A stretch of DNA of 9,272 bases from an uncultured Lachnospiraceae bacterium (GTDB taxonomy: Bacteria; Bacillota; Clostridia; Lachnospirales; Lachnospiraceae), in assembly GCA_902782625.1 (NCBI GenBank), contig CACZNZ010000307.1, forward strand, positions 1 through 9,272, read 5' to 3'. Made by a program: the position numbers and the translations under genes. The notes beneath the pieces are model-generated. The model made no database searches and was not told where the DNA came from. It saw only the letters and a list, made by a program, of their open reading frames with translations. Positions 1-6,351 of this stretch are shown here, in pieces (position 1 is the first letter of the stretch; each line of letters starts with the position of its first letter).

Positions 1-376
1 CCGTCAGATACGGGAGAAACAGCGATGTGACAGCTGTCACAGCAACACAGTTACATGCCACCATGTTCTCAGCCTCCTGTCTCGGAATCTCTTCAATCGT
101 TCCCATCTCCCCGGTCCCTGCACTGTGAATCAGATACTGAACAGCCGGTGTTTCCCTTTCAAGCAGTTCCTCTAAAGAGGACAGGTCCTCATTTTTGCAA
201 AGATCCAGACACAGAATCCGGAACTTCTGTCCGGGAAAGTGCTTTTTAAGTGACTCAAGCCGCGCTCTCCTTCTGGCGATCAGCCAGATCTCATCGGCTC
301 TTTTTTCTCTTGCGATGATTTTTACGAACTCCCTTCCCATGCCGGAGCTCGCTCCCGTGATGACTGCGACTTTCAT
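1..376 (-). CDS. SDR family NAD(P)-dependent oxidoreductase, N-terminal part (cut by window edge)
   Basis: This is the first ~125 residues of a short-chain dehydrogenase/reductase; the rest lies beyond the left edge. Reading from the ATG at 376 gives the N-terminus MKVAVITGASSGMG, whose TGASSGMG (residues 7-14) is the Rossmann-fold TGxxxGxG nucleotide motif. LDL at about 57-59 fits the acidic residue near the adenine ring, HSAG at 84-87 stands where the NNAG motif normally is, and Asn109 fits the structural Asn of helix alpha4. The catalytic YxxxK would be outside the window. Arginines after the second strand (WLIARRR, 31-37) suggest NADP(H), which is inference. The start is firm because the glycine motif begins at residue 7 and GAAAGGAA sits about 7 nt upstream. 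The start lies 86 nt inside the end of ygiQ, so the two are probably co-transcribed. The substrate cannot be told. Confidence 0.88.
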   Translation of the reverse strand, partial: MKVAVITGASSGMGREFVKIIAREKRADEIWLIARRRARLESLKKHFPGQKFRILCLDLCKNEDLSSLEELLERETPAVQYLIHSAGTGEMGTIEEIPRQEAENMVACNCVAVTAVTSLFLPYLT

Positions 377-2198
377 GCGTTTTCCTTTCTATTTTTCGCG
401 GAGGGATCAGACACTCCGGACCGAAACCGATCAGATCCTTTCTCCCTCCTTTGATCAATGCCTCTTTGACCAGTTCATAATTCTCAGGATTCCTGTACTG
501 GATCAAGGCCCTTTGCATATGTTTTTCTTTCATAGACACCGGAACATATACTTTCTTCATGGTTCTCGGATCTATTCCAGTATAATACATACAGGTGGAA
601 ATCGTTCCCGGTGTCGGATAAAAATCCTGGACCTGTTCGGACATATAACCAAGATCCCGGATATATTCTGCCAGGGCTATCGCTTCTTTTAAAGTACTTC
701 CAGGATGGGACGACATCAGATAAGGCACCAGATACTGTTTTTTCTTCATCTTCCGATTCGTTGCCTCATAGAGTTTCTGAAACTTCTGATAAACCGCATT
801 CTCTGGTTTCCCCATCAGTGACAGAACTGAATCGCAGATATGCTCGGGTGCCACTTTGAGCTGACCGCTGACATGATATTGGCACAGCTGCCTGATAAAG
901 GCATTAGAGGAGTCAGCCAGCACATAATCAAATCGGATCCCGGAACGGATAAACACCTTTTTAACCCCTGGCAATTTTCTCAGTTTTTTAAGAAGTTCCA
1001 CGTAATCACTATGATCCGTGTCCAGATTCGGACATGGTTTCGGAAACAGACATTGTCTGTGAGAACAGACACCGGAAGCAATCTGCTTTTTACAGGCTGG
1101 ATGCCTCATGTCTGCTGTAGGGCCTCCCACATCATGGATATATCCTTTAAATTCCGGATCTTTCGTCATACTCTCTGCCTCCGAAAGGAGTGAGGCATGG
1201 CTTCGCACTTGAATCCGTCTTCCCTGATGAAAGGTCAGTGCACAGAAGCTGCATCCTCCAAAACAGCCTCTGCAGCTTGTCAGGGAGAATTTGATCTCGG
1301 AAAGCGCCGGAACCCCTCCCGCCTTGTCATAAGAGGGATGCCATCTCCGCGTGTAAGGAAGCTCATAAACTTCATCCATCATGTCCTGATCAAGCGGAAG
1401 CGACGGAGGATTCTGCACAATATATTCTTTATGTCTGTACGGCTCCACCAGTCTTTTTCCTGTGATCGCATCGGTATTGTTATACTGTACGGCAAAACTC
1501 TTTGCAAATGTTTCAGGCAACTTTCGAATCTCATCCCAGGAAGGAAGCATCTCATATTCCCCCACCAGATCTTCGAGTTCTCTGGCTTTAAACACGGTTC
1601 CCCGTACATAGGTGATCTCTTTAACCGGAATCCCCGCCTCAAGGGCCTGGGCTATCTCAAGGACCGATCGTTCCCCCATCCCGTACATCAGCAGATCCGC
1701 CCCTGAATCGAGCAGGATCGATCGTTTGATCTTATCGCTCCAGTAATCATAATGTGCAAGCCGTCTCAAAGAGGCTTCGATGCCTCCGATCAGGATCGGT
1801 ACATCCTTATATGTTTTTCTGACCAGATTACTGTAGACAATCGTCGCCCGGTTTGGACGTTTGGCATATCCTCCTCCAGGTGTATACGCATCCTGGTGCC
1901 GTCTCTTTTTAAAAGAGGTGTAATGATTGACCATGGAATCCATATTTCCTGCAGAGATAATAAATGCCAGTCTCGGCTGCCCGCATACGGTAATACTTTT
2001 GTCATCCGTCCAGTCCGGCTGGGCGATAAAGGCTACCTTATAGCCTCTCGATTCCAGCAGTCTGGTTATGATTGCCGCACCAAAAGAAGGATGATCCACA
2101 TAGGCATCTCCGCATATATATACAAAGTCTGCCTGTTCCCATCCTCTCTGACTCATCTCTATTTGATTGACAGGCAAAAATGTGTTTCCTTTGCCCAT
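291..2198 (-). CDS. ygiQ: YgiQ family radical SAM protein
   Basis: A 635-residue protein of the YgiQ family, members of the radical SAM superfamily whose reaction is not established. The N-terminus carries the family block FLP...EM..RGW..AD, then GDAYVDHPSFG (residues 30-40). The radical SAM cluster is CFGGCSFC, with Cys312, Cys316 and Cys319 forming CxxxCxxC to hold a 4Fe-4S cluster, preceded by Cys309. A second cysteine-rich stretch (ACKKQIASGVCSHRQC) follows about 50 residues later, as is usual for the family. The ATG at 2198 is supported by GAGG 7 nt upstream and by conservation that begins almost at once. It lies 40 bp after rsuA. The last ~30 residues are very basic (ending RKRKKSR), look unlike a folded domain, and are encoded in the 86 nt shared with the dehydrogenase start. 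The family assignment is firm; the function is unknown. Confidence 0.95.
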   Translation of the reverse strand: MGKGNTFLPVNQIEMSQRGWEQADFVYICGDAYVDHPSFGAAIITRLLESRGYKVAFIAQPDWTDDKSITVCGQPRLAFIISAGNMDSMVNHYTSFKKRRHQDAYTPGGGYAKRPNRATIVYSNLVRKTYKDVPILIGGIEASLRRLAHYDYWSDKIKRSILLDSGADLLMYGMGERSVLEIAQALEAGIPVKEITYVRGTVFKARELEDLVGEYEMLPSWDEIRKLPETFAKSFAVQYNNTDAITGKRLVEPYRHKEYIVQNPPSLPLDQDMMDEVYELPYTRRWHPSYDKAGGVPALSEIKFSLTSCRGCFGGCSFCALTFHQGRRIQVRSHASLLSEAESMTKDPEFKGYIHDVGGPTADMRHPACKKQIASGVCSHRQCLFPKPCPNLDTDHSDYVELLKKLRKLPGVKKVFIRSGIRFDYVLADSSNAFIRQLCQYHVSGQLKVAPEHICDSVLSLMGKPENAVYQKFQKLYEATNRKMKKKQYLVPYLMSSHPGSTLKEAIALAEYIRDLGYMSEQVQDFYPTPGTISTCMYYTGIDPRTMKKVYVPVSMKEKHMQRALIQYRNPENYELVKEALIKGGRKDLIGFGPECLIPPRKIERKTHESRSHHGSELRHGKGVRKNHRKRKKSR

Positions 2199-2238
2199 GG
2201 TCTGCCTCGTTTCTATATCCTAAAATATCCTAAATGCT

Positions 2239-2958
2239 TTATAAGCCGACATCGTTCATCAGGCCCTGGATTTCTTCTTTGGTCAGTTCCCGGAAGTTCC
2301 CTTTTCCCAGACTGTCATCAAGGTACAGACTTCCCATGGACAGTCTTTTCAGATAAAGAACCTTTCCTCCGATGGCCTCAACCATTCTTTTGACCTGATG
2401 GTACCTGCCTTCCTGTATTGTAATATATACCTTTGTGGCATCTTTGTCATCTGTTTTCAACTGTGCCGGCAACGTCTTTTTTTCGTCTCCAATATCCAGT
2501 CCTTCTTCGAACATTTTCTTTTCCCGCTCACCTGCCTCCACATCAAGCAGTGCCTCATAACATTTCTTGACCCCTTTTGCCGGCGAGAGAAGTCTGTGTG
2601 CAAGATTTCCGTCGTCCGTCAAAAGCAACAGTCCTTCTGTATCTTTATCAAGCCTGCCCACGGGAGAAAGCTTTTTGTACCTTTTTTCGACAAGATCCAT
2701 CACGGTTTTATGTTCTGCATCTTTTGTGGCGGTGATTACACCCGCAGGTTTGTGGAGCATCACATAGGTGTGTTCCCGGTATTCTATCGGTGCACCTTCG
2801 AATATAACGCTATCCTGCAAAGGATTCACTTTTTGCTCCGGCCGTTTGATCCCATTTCCGTTTACGGACACCAGACCTTTTTTTATCATGGTTTTCGCGT
2901 CGCTTCTGCTTAATCCGGTACAAGTGCTGATGAGTCTATCCAGTCGCATTGTTTTCAT
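2239..2958 (-). CDS. rsuA: Pseudouridine synthase, RsuA type (16S rRNA)
   Basis: A pseudouridine synthase of about 239 residues. It has an N-terminal S4 RNA-binding domain (RLDRLIS...LVSVNG), then the catalytic domain with GRLDKDTEGLLLLTDDG, in which the Asp of GRLD is the conserved catalytic residue, and later EGRYHQVKRM. GRYHQVKRM is the RsuA pattern rather than the RluB/RluF one, and the length is close to RsuA without the long C-terminal tail of RluB. RsuA converts U516 of 16S rRNA to pseudouridine during small-subunit assembly, and I infer the same target. I chose the ATG at 2958 over the earlier one at 2970: GGAGG (2964-2968) lies 5 nt upstream of it, while 2970 has no ribosome binding site, and the 2958 start forms an ATGA overlap with the rsmF-like stop, typical of translational coupling. 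ATG 2949 is a further option. Confidence 0.92.
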   Translation of the reverse strand: MKTMRLDRLISTCTGLSRSDAKTMIKKGLVSVNGNGIKRPEQKVNPLQDSVIFEGAPIEYREHTYVMLHKPAGVITATKDAEHKTVMDLVEKRYKKLSPVGRLDKDTEGLLLLTDDGNLAHRLLSPAKGVKKCYEALLDVEAGEREKKMFEEGLDIGDEKKTLPAQLKTDDKDATKVYITIQEGRYHQVKRMVEAIGGKVLYLKRLSMGSLYLDDSLGKGNFRELTKEEIQGLMNDVGL

Positions 2959-4322
2959 TGCATCCTCCATGCCGGCTGATATTTATTCTTCATCCTGCCA
3001 CCGCTGCATTTTCCCCATCCGAGTGGAAAGTCCTCGACACAGAACAGGATATCTCCTTCTTTCTCCGGAAGCATGATCGTCTCGCCTTTGAGATAGCGGA
3101 TCACGCGATCATCGCCAATCGGAAGACAGACGCTGCCGTCATAATCCTCCGGTTTTAATGCCATGGCAAGTGCCTGTGAAGGCTCAAACCGTTTCTTTTT
3201 ACATTCGCCCAGGAACAAGCCGGTCCGAAGCATACGAAGCCTTTTAAAATCCGGACAGGCTTCCGGCAGCAGATACGCCTTATCCTGATTCATATAGATT
3301 CTTTTTTTTATACTTCTTCCACCTCTGATATGTGAAAGAAACTCTTCCATGGGTTCCGGAATGGCACATTTTTTTATATCGATATTTTTGAATGTGTGAT
3401 CTGGCTTGTGATTTTCCCGTTCTGAATCTTCAGATTTTCTAAAAAGCGCTGCAAATTGTCCTTCTCCTTCTATAAGGTGTGACCAGAATCTTCGGCAATG
3501 TTTATATCCTTTTCTTCCTGATTCGACACCTTCTGACTCTGGCAATGGACAAAGTTCATAGTCTGGTCTGTGATGCAGAAAATATGCCACATTATCCTCA
3601 TTTTCTTCTTCCGAATAGGTACAGGTGGAGTAGAGGAGATAGCCTCCCGGCCTAACCATCTCCGCTGCAAGATCAAGAAGATCGCTCTGCAGCTTTGCAT
3701 ATCGTTTTACTTCAGAAAGGCTCCATTCCTGTGCCATCCTTGGTTCCTTCCGAAACATCCCTTCTCCAGAACAGGGAGCATCTACAAGGACAGCATCAAA
3801 GTATCCTTTCCATCTTCCGGCCAGTCTTGCAGGGTCCTCACAGCTTACAAGAATATTGGCTGCGCCTGCTCTCTCCAGATTCTTTAGCAGTGTCTTTGCA
3901 CGGGAAGCACTGATATCGTTAGAGACCAGAAGACCTTCTCCATGAAGTTTTCCAGCCAGTGCAAAAGACTTGCCTCCAGGAGCCGCACAAAGATCCAGCA
4001 CCTTGTCGCCCGGACGAACCGGCAAATAGGATGCCGGAGCCATGGCACTTGGTTCCTGCAGATAAAAGGCTCCCGCATGATAGAAAGGAGAGACAGACAG
4101 TCTTTCCTCCCCCAGATAATAATATCCGTCTTTTGTCCAAGGTACCTGTTTTACCTCTTCCACCAAAAGAAACCGGCGAATAAAATCCGCCGGTTCTGCT
4201 TTTAATGTATTCATACGCAAGGTCTGTCCATAGCCGTCCCCTGCAAAATGTGATACATATGTGGGATAGCTATCCCCCAACATTTCTTTCATTCTGATTA
4301 AATATTCTTCCGGAAAATTCAC
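2955..4322 (-). CDS. rsmF: NOL1/NOP2/Sun-type rRNA cytosine-C5 methyltransferase, RsmF-like
   Basis: A 455-residue SAM-dependent RNA m5C methyltransferase. Visible motifs are YLQEPSAM (87-94), the SAM loop LDLCAAPGGK (109-118), DAPCSGEGMFRK (181-192) with Cys184, and STCTYS (232-237) with Cys234. This family uses two cysteines, the TC-motif Cys as nucleophile and the PC-motif Cys for product release. There is no N-terminal NusB-like domain, so it is not RsmB, and the C-terminal ~170 residues fit the PUA-like RNA-binding extension of RsmF/YebU. The exact 16S rRNA target is inferred, since bacterial RsmF enzymes differ in site. The start is GTG at 4322, with GGAGG about 7 nt upstream. It lies 23 bp after the alarmone synthetase gene and is coupled to rsuA by ATGA. 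The family is certain; the subfamily name is likely. Confidence 0.92.
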   Translation of the reverse strand: MNFPEEYLIRMKEMLGDSYPTYVSHFAGDGYGQTLRMNTLKAEPADFIRRFLLVEEVKQVPWTKDGYYYLGEERLSVSPFYHAGAFYLQEPSAMAPASYLPVRPGDKVLDLCAAPGGKSFALAGKLHGEGLLVSNDISASRAKTLLKNLERAGAANILVSCEDPARLAGRWKGYFDAVLVDAPCSGEGMFRKEPRMAQEWSLSEVKRYAKLQSDLLDLAAEMVRPGGYLLYSTCTYSEEENEDNVAYFLHHRPDYELCPLPESEGVESGRKGYKHCRRFWSHLIEGEGQFAALFRKSEDSERENHKPDHTFKNIDIKKCAIPEPMEEFLSHIRGGRSIKKRIYMNQDKAYLLPEACPDFKRLRMLRTGLFLGECKKKRFEPSQALAMALKPEDYDGSVCLPIGDDRVIRYLKGETIMLPEKEGDILFCVEDFPLGWGKCSGGRMKNKYQPAWRMQ

Positions 4323-4345
4323 GATCTGCCTCCGAAATACTCAGG

Positions 4346-5152
4346 TTAGAAAATACTCTGTGCCCTGTAGCCCTCTGAAATAATATCAAGCTGCTTTGCA
4401 AAATGCTGCAGTTGAACCAGATCATCAAGAACATAGACCTTATAGAATTCATCCTGGATCTTGGCAATCTCTCGTTCATTCGCGAGCTTGTAAAGGTTCT
4501 GTATATTACTCAGAATATCACGTACCAAGATCTCTTTGTTCCGGTGGGAATTCTGTGCATCGAGAATCTCATCTCTGACATCACTCATGGCCCGGTCAAG
4601 ATCCACCGTTGCCTGGGACGCATCGATCAGCTTCTGCTGCACATGCTGCGGGATATTCTCTTTGTACTTATACTGAAGAGAATGCTCTATCGTTGCCCAG
4701 AAATCCATTGCCATAGTCCGGATCTGAATCTCCACATGAATCTTCTTCGGTCCGTCAATGGTATCGACTGTATAATAAATGATCATATGGTAACTGCGAT
4801 ATCCACTGATCTTGGCATGACGGATATAGTCCTTCTCATATTTGACTTCCATATCGGTCCGGCCCCGAATCAGATTCACCACTCTGTCGATATCCTCTAC
4901 AAACTGGCAGGTTATACGGATACCGGCGAGATCTTCAATCTTTTCTTCAATCTCATTCATCAGGACACCTTTCCGGTTCATCTTTTCGAGAATGCTGACG
5001 ATGTCTTTCACACGTCCGTCAACTTCTTCGATCGGAGAATATTTTCCCTTCATCCGATGTTCTCTGATGACATGATTAAATTTTAACAACAATTCATCTA
5101 CTGCAAGCTGATAAGGATCAAGCAGTTCTCGCCATAACTGTATCTCCATCAT
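4346..5152 (-). CDS. relQ: RelQ-like small alarmone synthetase (GTP pyrophosphokinase)
   Basis: A 268-residue cytoplasmic (p)ppGpp synthetase that transfers pyrophosphate from ATP to GTP or GDP. It has a RelA/SpoT synthetase domain only; the HD hydrolase, TGS and ACT domains of long Rel proteins are absent. Motifs: the N-terminal WRELLDPYQLAVDEL characteristic of RelQ/YjbM, GRVKDIVSILEK (46-57), EDLAGIRI (73-80) with metal-binding Asp74, GYRSYH (117-122), EIQIRT (141-146) with the catalytic-type Glu141, and FWATIEHSLQYKYK (151-164). It is longer than Bacillus RelQ (about 211 residues): the extra ~55 residues look alpha-helical. The ATG at 5152 follows a G-rich GGGGGG stretch; the next codon is also ATG (5149) and is an equal candidate. 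It sits 23 bp after rnhA and 23 bp before the rsmF-like gene, so alarmone synthesis is linked to rRNA modification genes. Confidence 0.92.
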   Translation of the reverse strand: MMEIQLWRELLDPYQLAVDELLLKFNHVIREHRMKGKYSPIEEVDGRVKDIVSILEKMNRKGVLMNEIEEKIEDLAGIRITCQFVEDIDRVVNLIRGRTDMEVKYEKDYIRHAKISGYRSYHMIIYYTVDTIDGPKKIHVEIQIRTMAMDFWATIEHSLQYKYKENIPQHVQQKLIDASQATVDLDRAMSDVRDEILDAQNSHRNKEILVRDILSNIQNLYKLANEREIAKIQDEFYKVYVLDDLVQLQHFAKQLDIISEGYRAQSIF

Positions 5153-5175
5153 CTACACCCCCCAAATGTGCCCGG

Positions 5176-5649
5176 TTATTCAAATCCCGGATCCTGCGGC
5201 AGGTTCTCCTGTGATGCCGCTTCCACAGCAAGCGCATCAGCACGTTCATTCTCCGGGTGACCGGCATGGCCTTTCACCCAGTGATATGTGACCTGATGAG
5301 GCTTAGCCGCTTCCAGCAGCCGCTTCCACAGATCTGCGTTCTTTACTTCGTGGTTTGCACCTCTCTTCCAGCCTTTCTCCACCCAGCTGTCAATCCAGTG
5401 CTCGTTAAATGCTTTTACAAGATATTGAGAATCGGAATACAGATCCACCTCACACGGGCGGATCAGCGCTTCTAGTCCGGTTATAGCCGCAAGAAGTTCC
5501 ATCCGATTATTGGTCGTATTCTGAAATCCACCGGAAAGTTCTCTGTTGTGTGTCTTTCCTTTTGGATCGATATATCGAAGAATCACCCCGTATCCTCCCG
5601 GTCCGGGATTCCCCAAAGATGAGCCATCCGTGTAGATTGTGACTTTCAT
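5176..5649 (-). CDS. rnhA: Ribonuclease HI
   Basis: A 157-residue RNase HI that cleaves the RNA strand of RNA/DNA hybrids (R-loops, primers, ribonucleotide tracts) using two metal ions. All four catalytic acids of the DEDD set are visible: Asp8 in [17 protein letters not shown], Glu51 in NNRMELLAA, Asp73 in LYSDSQYL and Asp138 in ENERADALA, plus the assisting His128 in WVKGHAG. The length matches bacterial RNase HI (E. coli is 155 residues), and there is no N-terminal hybrid-binding domain. The start at 5649 has AAAGGAG 6 nt upstream. It is the first gene of the minus-strand cluster, and its leader holds the large hairpin and direct repeats described separately. Confidence 0.96.
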   Translation of the reverse strand: MKVTIYTDGSSLGNPGPGGYGVILRYIDPKGKTHNRELSGGFQNTTNNRMELLAAITGLEALIRPCEVDLYSDSQYLVKAFNEHWIDSWVEKGWKRGANHEVKNADLWKRLLEAAKPHQVTYHWVKGHAGHPENERADALAVEAASQENLPQDPGFE

Positions 5650-5664
5650 GCATGGCTCCTTTCT

Positions 5665-5708
5665 GCTACATCCTCATGCCAGGATTGCTTCGCCGCTTCA
5701 TCCTCATG
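5665..5708. repeat. Pair of 14-bp direct repeats in the rnhA leader
   Basis: The plus strand carries GCTACATCCTCATG at 5665-5678 and GCTTCATCCTCATG at 5695-5708, 13 of 14 bases identical and exactly 30 bp apart. Read on the rnhA strand each is CATGAGGATGnAGC. Between them runs a 13-codon reading frame (ATG at 5707, TAG at 5666-5668; [13 protein letters not shown]) ending 16 nt before the rnhA start. It has no ribosome binding site, so I do not call it a gene. The repeats abut the hairpin at 5716-5778 and may belong to the same dispersed element. Confidence 0.6.
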
Positions 5709-5715
5709 TTTTGGC

Positions 5716-5778
5716 GGGTCAAAAGCTCAATTGGTCATGCTCATGCAAGCATGGCATGACTTATCGAGTTTTTGACCC
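5716..5778. repeat. Large near-perfect hairpin between the divergent genes
   Basis: Outer arms GGGTCAAAAGCTC (5716-5728) and GAGTTTTTGACCC (5766-5778) pair with one G-T wobble. After a short mismatched zone the inner arms GGTCATGC (5733-5740) and GCATGAC (5754-5760) continue, and a bulged T at 5741 precedes CATG/CATG pairing around a tiny loop. Altogether about 25 base pairs form in 63 nt. No T-run follows on either strand and no gene ends here, so it is not a normal intrinsic terminator. It lies in the presumed 5' leader of rnhA. A dispersed palindromic intergenic repeat or a structured leader RNA are the main alternatives. Confidence 0.75.
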
Positions 5779-5784
5779 TGGTTT

Positions 5785-5820
5785 CATAATCATATTAACA
5801 TAATATGCAATTAAATGCAA
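5785..5820 (-). promoter_or_regulatory. Candidate sigma-A promoter for the rnhA operon
   Basis: On the minus strand TTGCAT (5815-5820) is followed after 17 nt by TAATAT (5792-5797), a four-of-six match to TATAAT. An alternative pairing uses TTGCAT at 5804-5809 with TATGAA 16 nt downstream (5782-5787). Either would start transcription just upstream of the hairpin, giving rnhA a leader of about 130 nt. The stretch is very AT-rich, so chance matches are likely. Confidence 0.35.
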
Positions 5821-5850
5821 GATTTTCCTTTTCATTTCCATGTGTGTATG

Positions 5851-5867
5851 TTACACTGGTAGTGTAA
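5851..5867. promoter_or_regulatory. Perfect 7-3-7 inverted repeat, candidate operator
   Basis: TTACACT-GGT-AGTGTAA is a perfect dyad with 7-bp arms. It ends 3 nt before the AGGAGG (5871-region) ribosome binding site of the DUF5721-like gene. The geometry suits a dimeric repressor site (GntR-, TetR- or BlaI-like size), or in RNA a small hairpin beside the Shine-Dalgarno sequence. A possible -10 (TATGTT, 5847-5852) overlaps its left edge, but no good -35 is seen. The cognate protein cannot be named. Confidence 0.5.
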
Positions 5868-5883
5868 TCAGGAGGATTTTGCT

Positions 5884-6351
5884 ATGATCTCTATGACGAT
5901 CAATGACAGGAAAACATTTATGGCGCAGTTGTTAAGCGGATCTTTTTTTGATCCGTTTTTTCTCGTGGAGGCGACGGTCCGTATGGGGATCACCCACCAT
6001 ATCGACGGTCGTCTGAACCGTGATTTCTATGATTGCGACCAGTCTCTGTCGAGGGAGTACTGTCTCTGGAAGGAGGCGCGTGGTTACCTCTATGAGATCG
6101 TCAAAGGTAAGCGTCAGCCTGCGGGCATGAAGATCGTTCTTGCCCTTGCGCCTTCTATGGTTGATCGTCTTGTGAGTCAATGCGGATCGTTTCGCAAGGA
6201 GGAAATCAGTGGGATGTTTCTCAACATCCATTTTTCTCCGCAGCAACTCCAGATCACTACCGGAATCTCCTATCATTGCTTCACGATGGACAAGTCTCTT
6301 GAACATCTTTTTGATGATGCCATGAAAGAGTTTCTTGCTCCTTTACTTTAA
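5884..6351 (+). CDS. DUF5721-like protein, function unknown
   Basis: A 155-residue soluble protein with no signal peptide or membrane segment. It resembles the DUF5721 family of uncharacterised Lachnospiraceae proteins: an N-terminal KTFMAQLLSGSFFDPFFLVEATV block, then HIDGRLNRDFYD (about 39-50), a middle part with YCLWKEARGYLYEIVKGKR..P..MKIVLAL, and SGISYHCFTMDKSLEHLFDDAM-like ending. The family recall is mine and unchecked. AGGAGG lies about 8 nt before the ATG at 5884, which fixes the start. It is the only plus-strand gene here, divergent from rnhA and convergent with ctpA, whose end it overlaps by 9 nt, so it is a single-gene unit. Just upstream is a perfect inverted repeat, and codons 18-26 form a terminator-shaped hairpin. 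No catalytic motif is recognised and I do not propose a function. Confidence 0.85.
   Translation: MISMTINDRKTFMAQLLSGSFFDPFFLVEATVRMGITHHIDGRLNRDFYDCDQSLSREYCLWKEARGYLYEIVKGKRQPAGMKIVLALAPSMVDRLVSQCGSFRKEEISGMFLNIHFSPQQLQITTGISYHCFTMDKSLEHLFDDAMKEFLAPLL
5937..5961 (+). terminator. Terminator-shaped hairpin inside the DUF5721-like gene
   Basis: CGGATC (5937-5942), a seven-T loop and GATCCG (5950-5955) form a 6-bp stem directly followed by six Ts (5956-5961). The shape is that of a short intrinsic terminator on the plus strand, about 55 nt inside the reading frame (codons 18-26, SGSFFDPFF). It could act as an early attenuator, but it may simply reflect Phe and Asp-Pro codons. The stem is short and the loop is all T. 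Confidence 0.3.

Noticed and set aside
2199..2238. Terminator or promoter between rsuA and ygiQ
   Set aside because: The 40-bp gap holds only a short AGGATAT tandem repeat and the ygiQ ribosome binding site; no hairpin is seen.
1752..2393. 213-residue plus-strand reading frame spanning ygiQ and rsuA
   Set aside because: It crosses two conserved genes on the other strand and resembles no known protein.
4263..4276. 14-bp perfect palindrome GGGATAGCTATCCC
   Set aside because: It lies in the coding part of the rsmF-like gene where it encodes ordinary residues (GDSYP region), and nothing else marks it as a site.
4403..5086. 227-residue plus-strand reading frame opposite the alarmone synthetase gene
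   Set aside because: It lies wholly antisense to a gene with clear RelA/SpoT motifs, shows no domain, and has no ribosome binding site of note.
5666..5707. 13-codon leader peptide ([13 protein letters not shown]) before rnhA
   Set aside because: No ribosome binding site precedes it, it lies in direct repeats, and it has no run of one amino acid as attenuation leaders do.
5677..5760. 27-codon plus-strand frame through the hairpin (MPGLLRRFILMF...)
   Set aside because: There is no ribosome binding site and the sequence is dictated by the palindrome.
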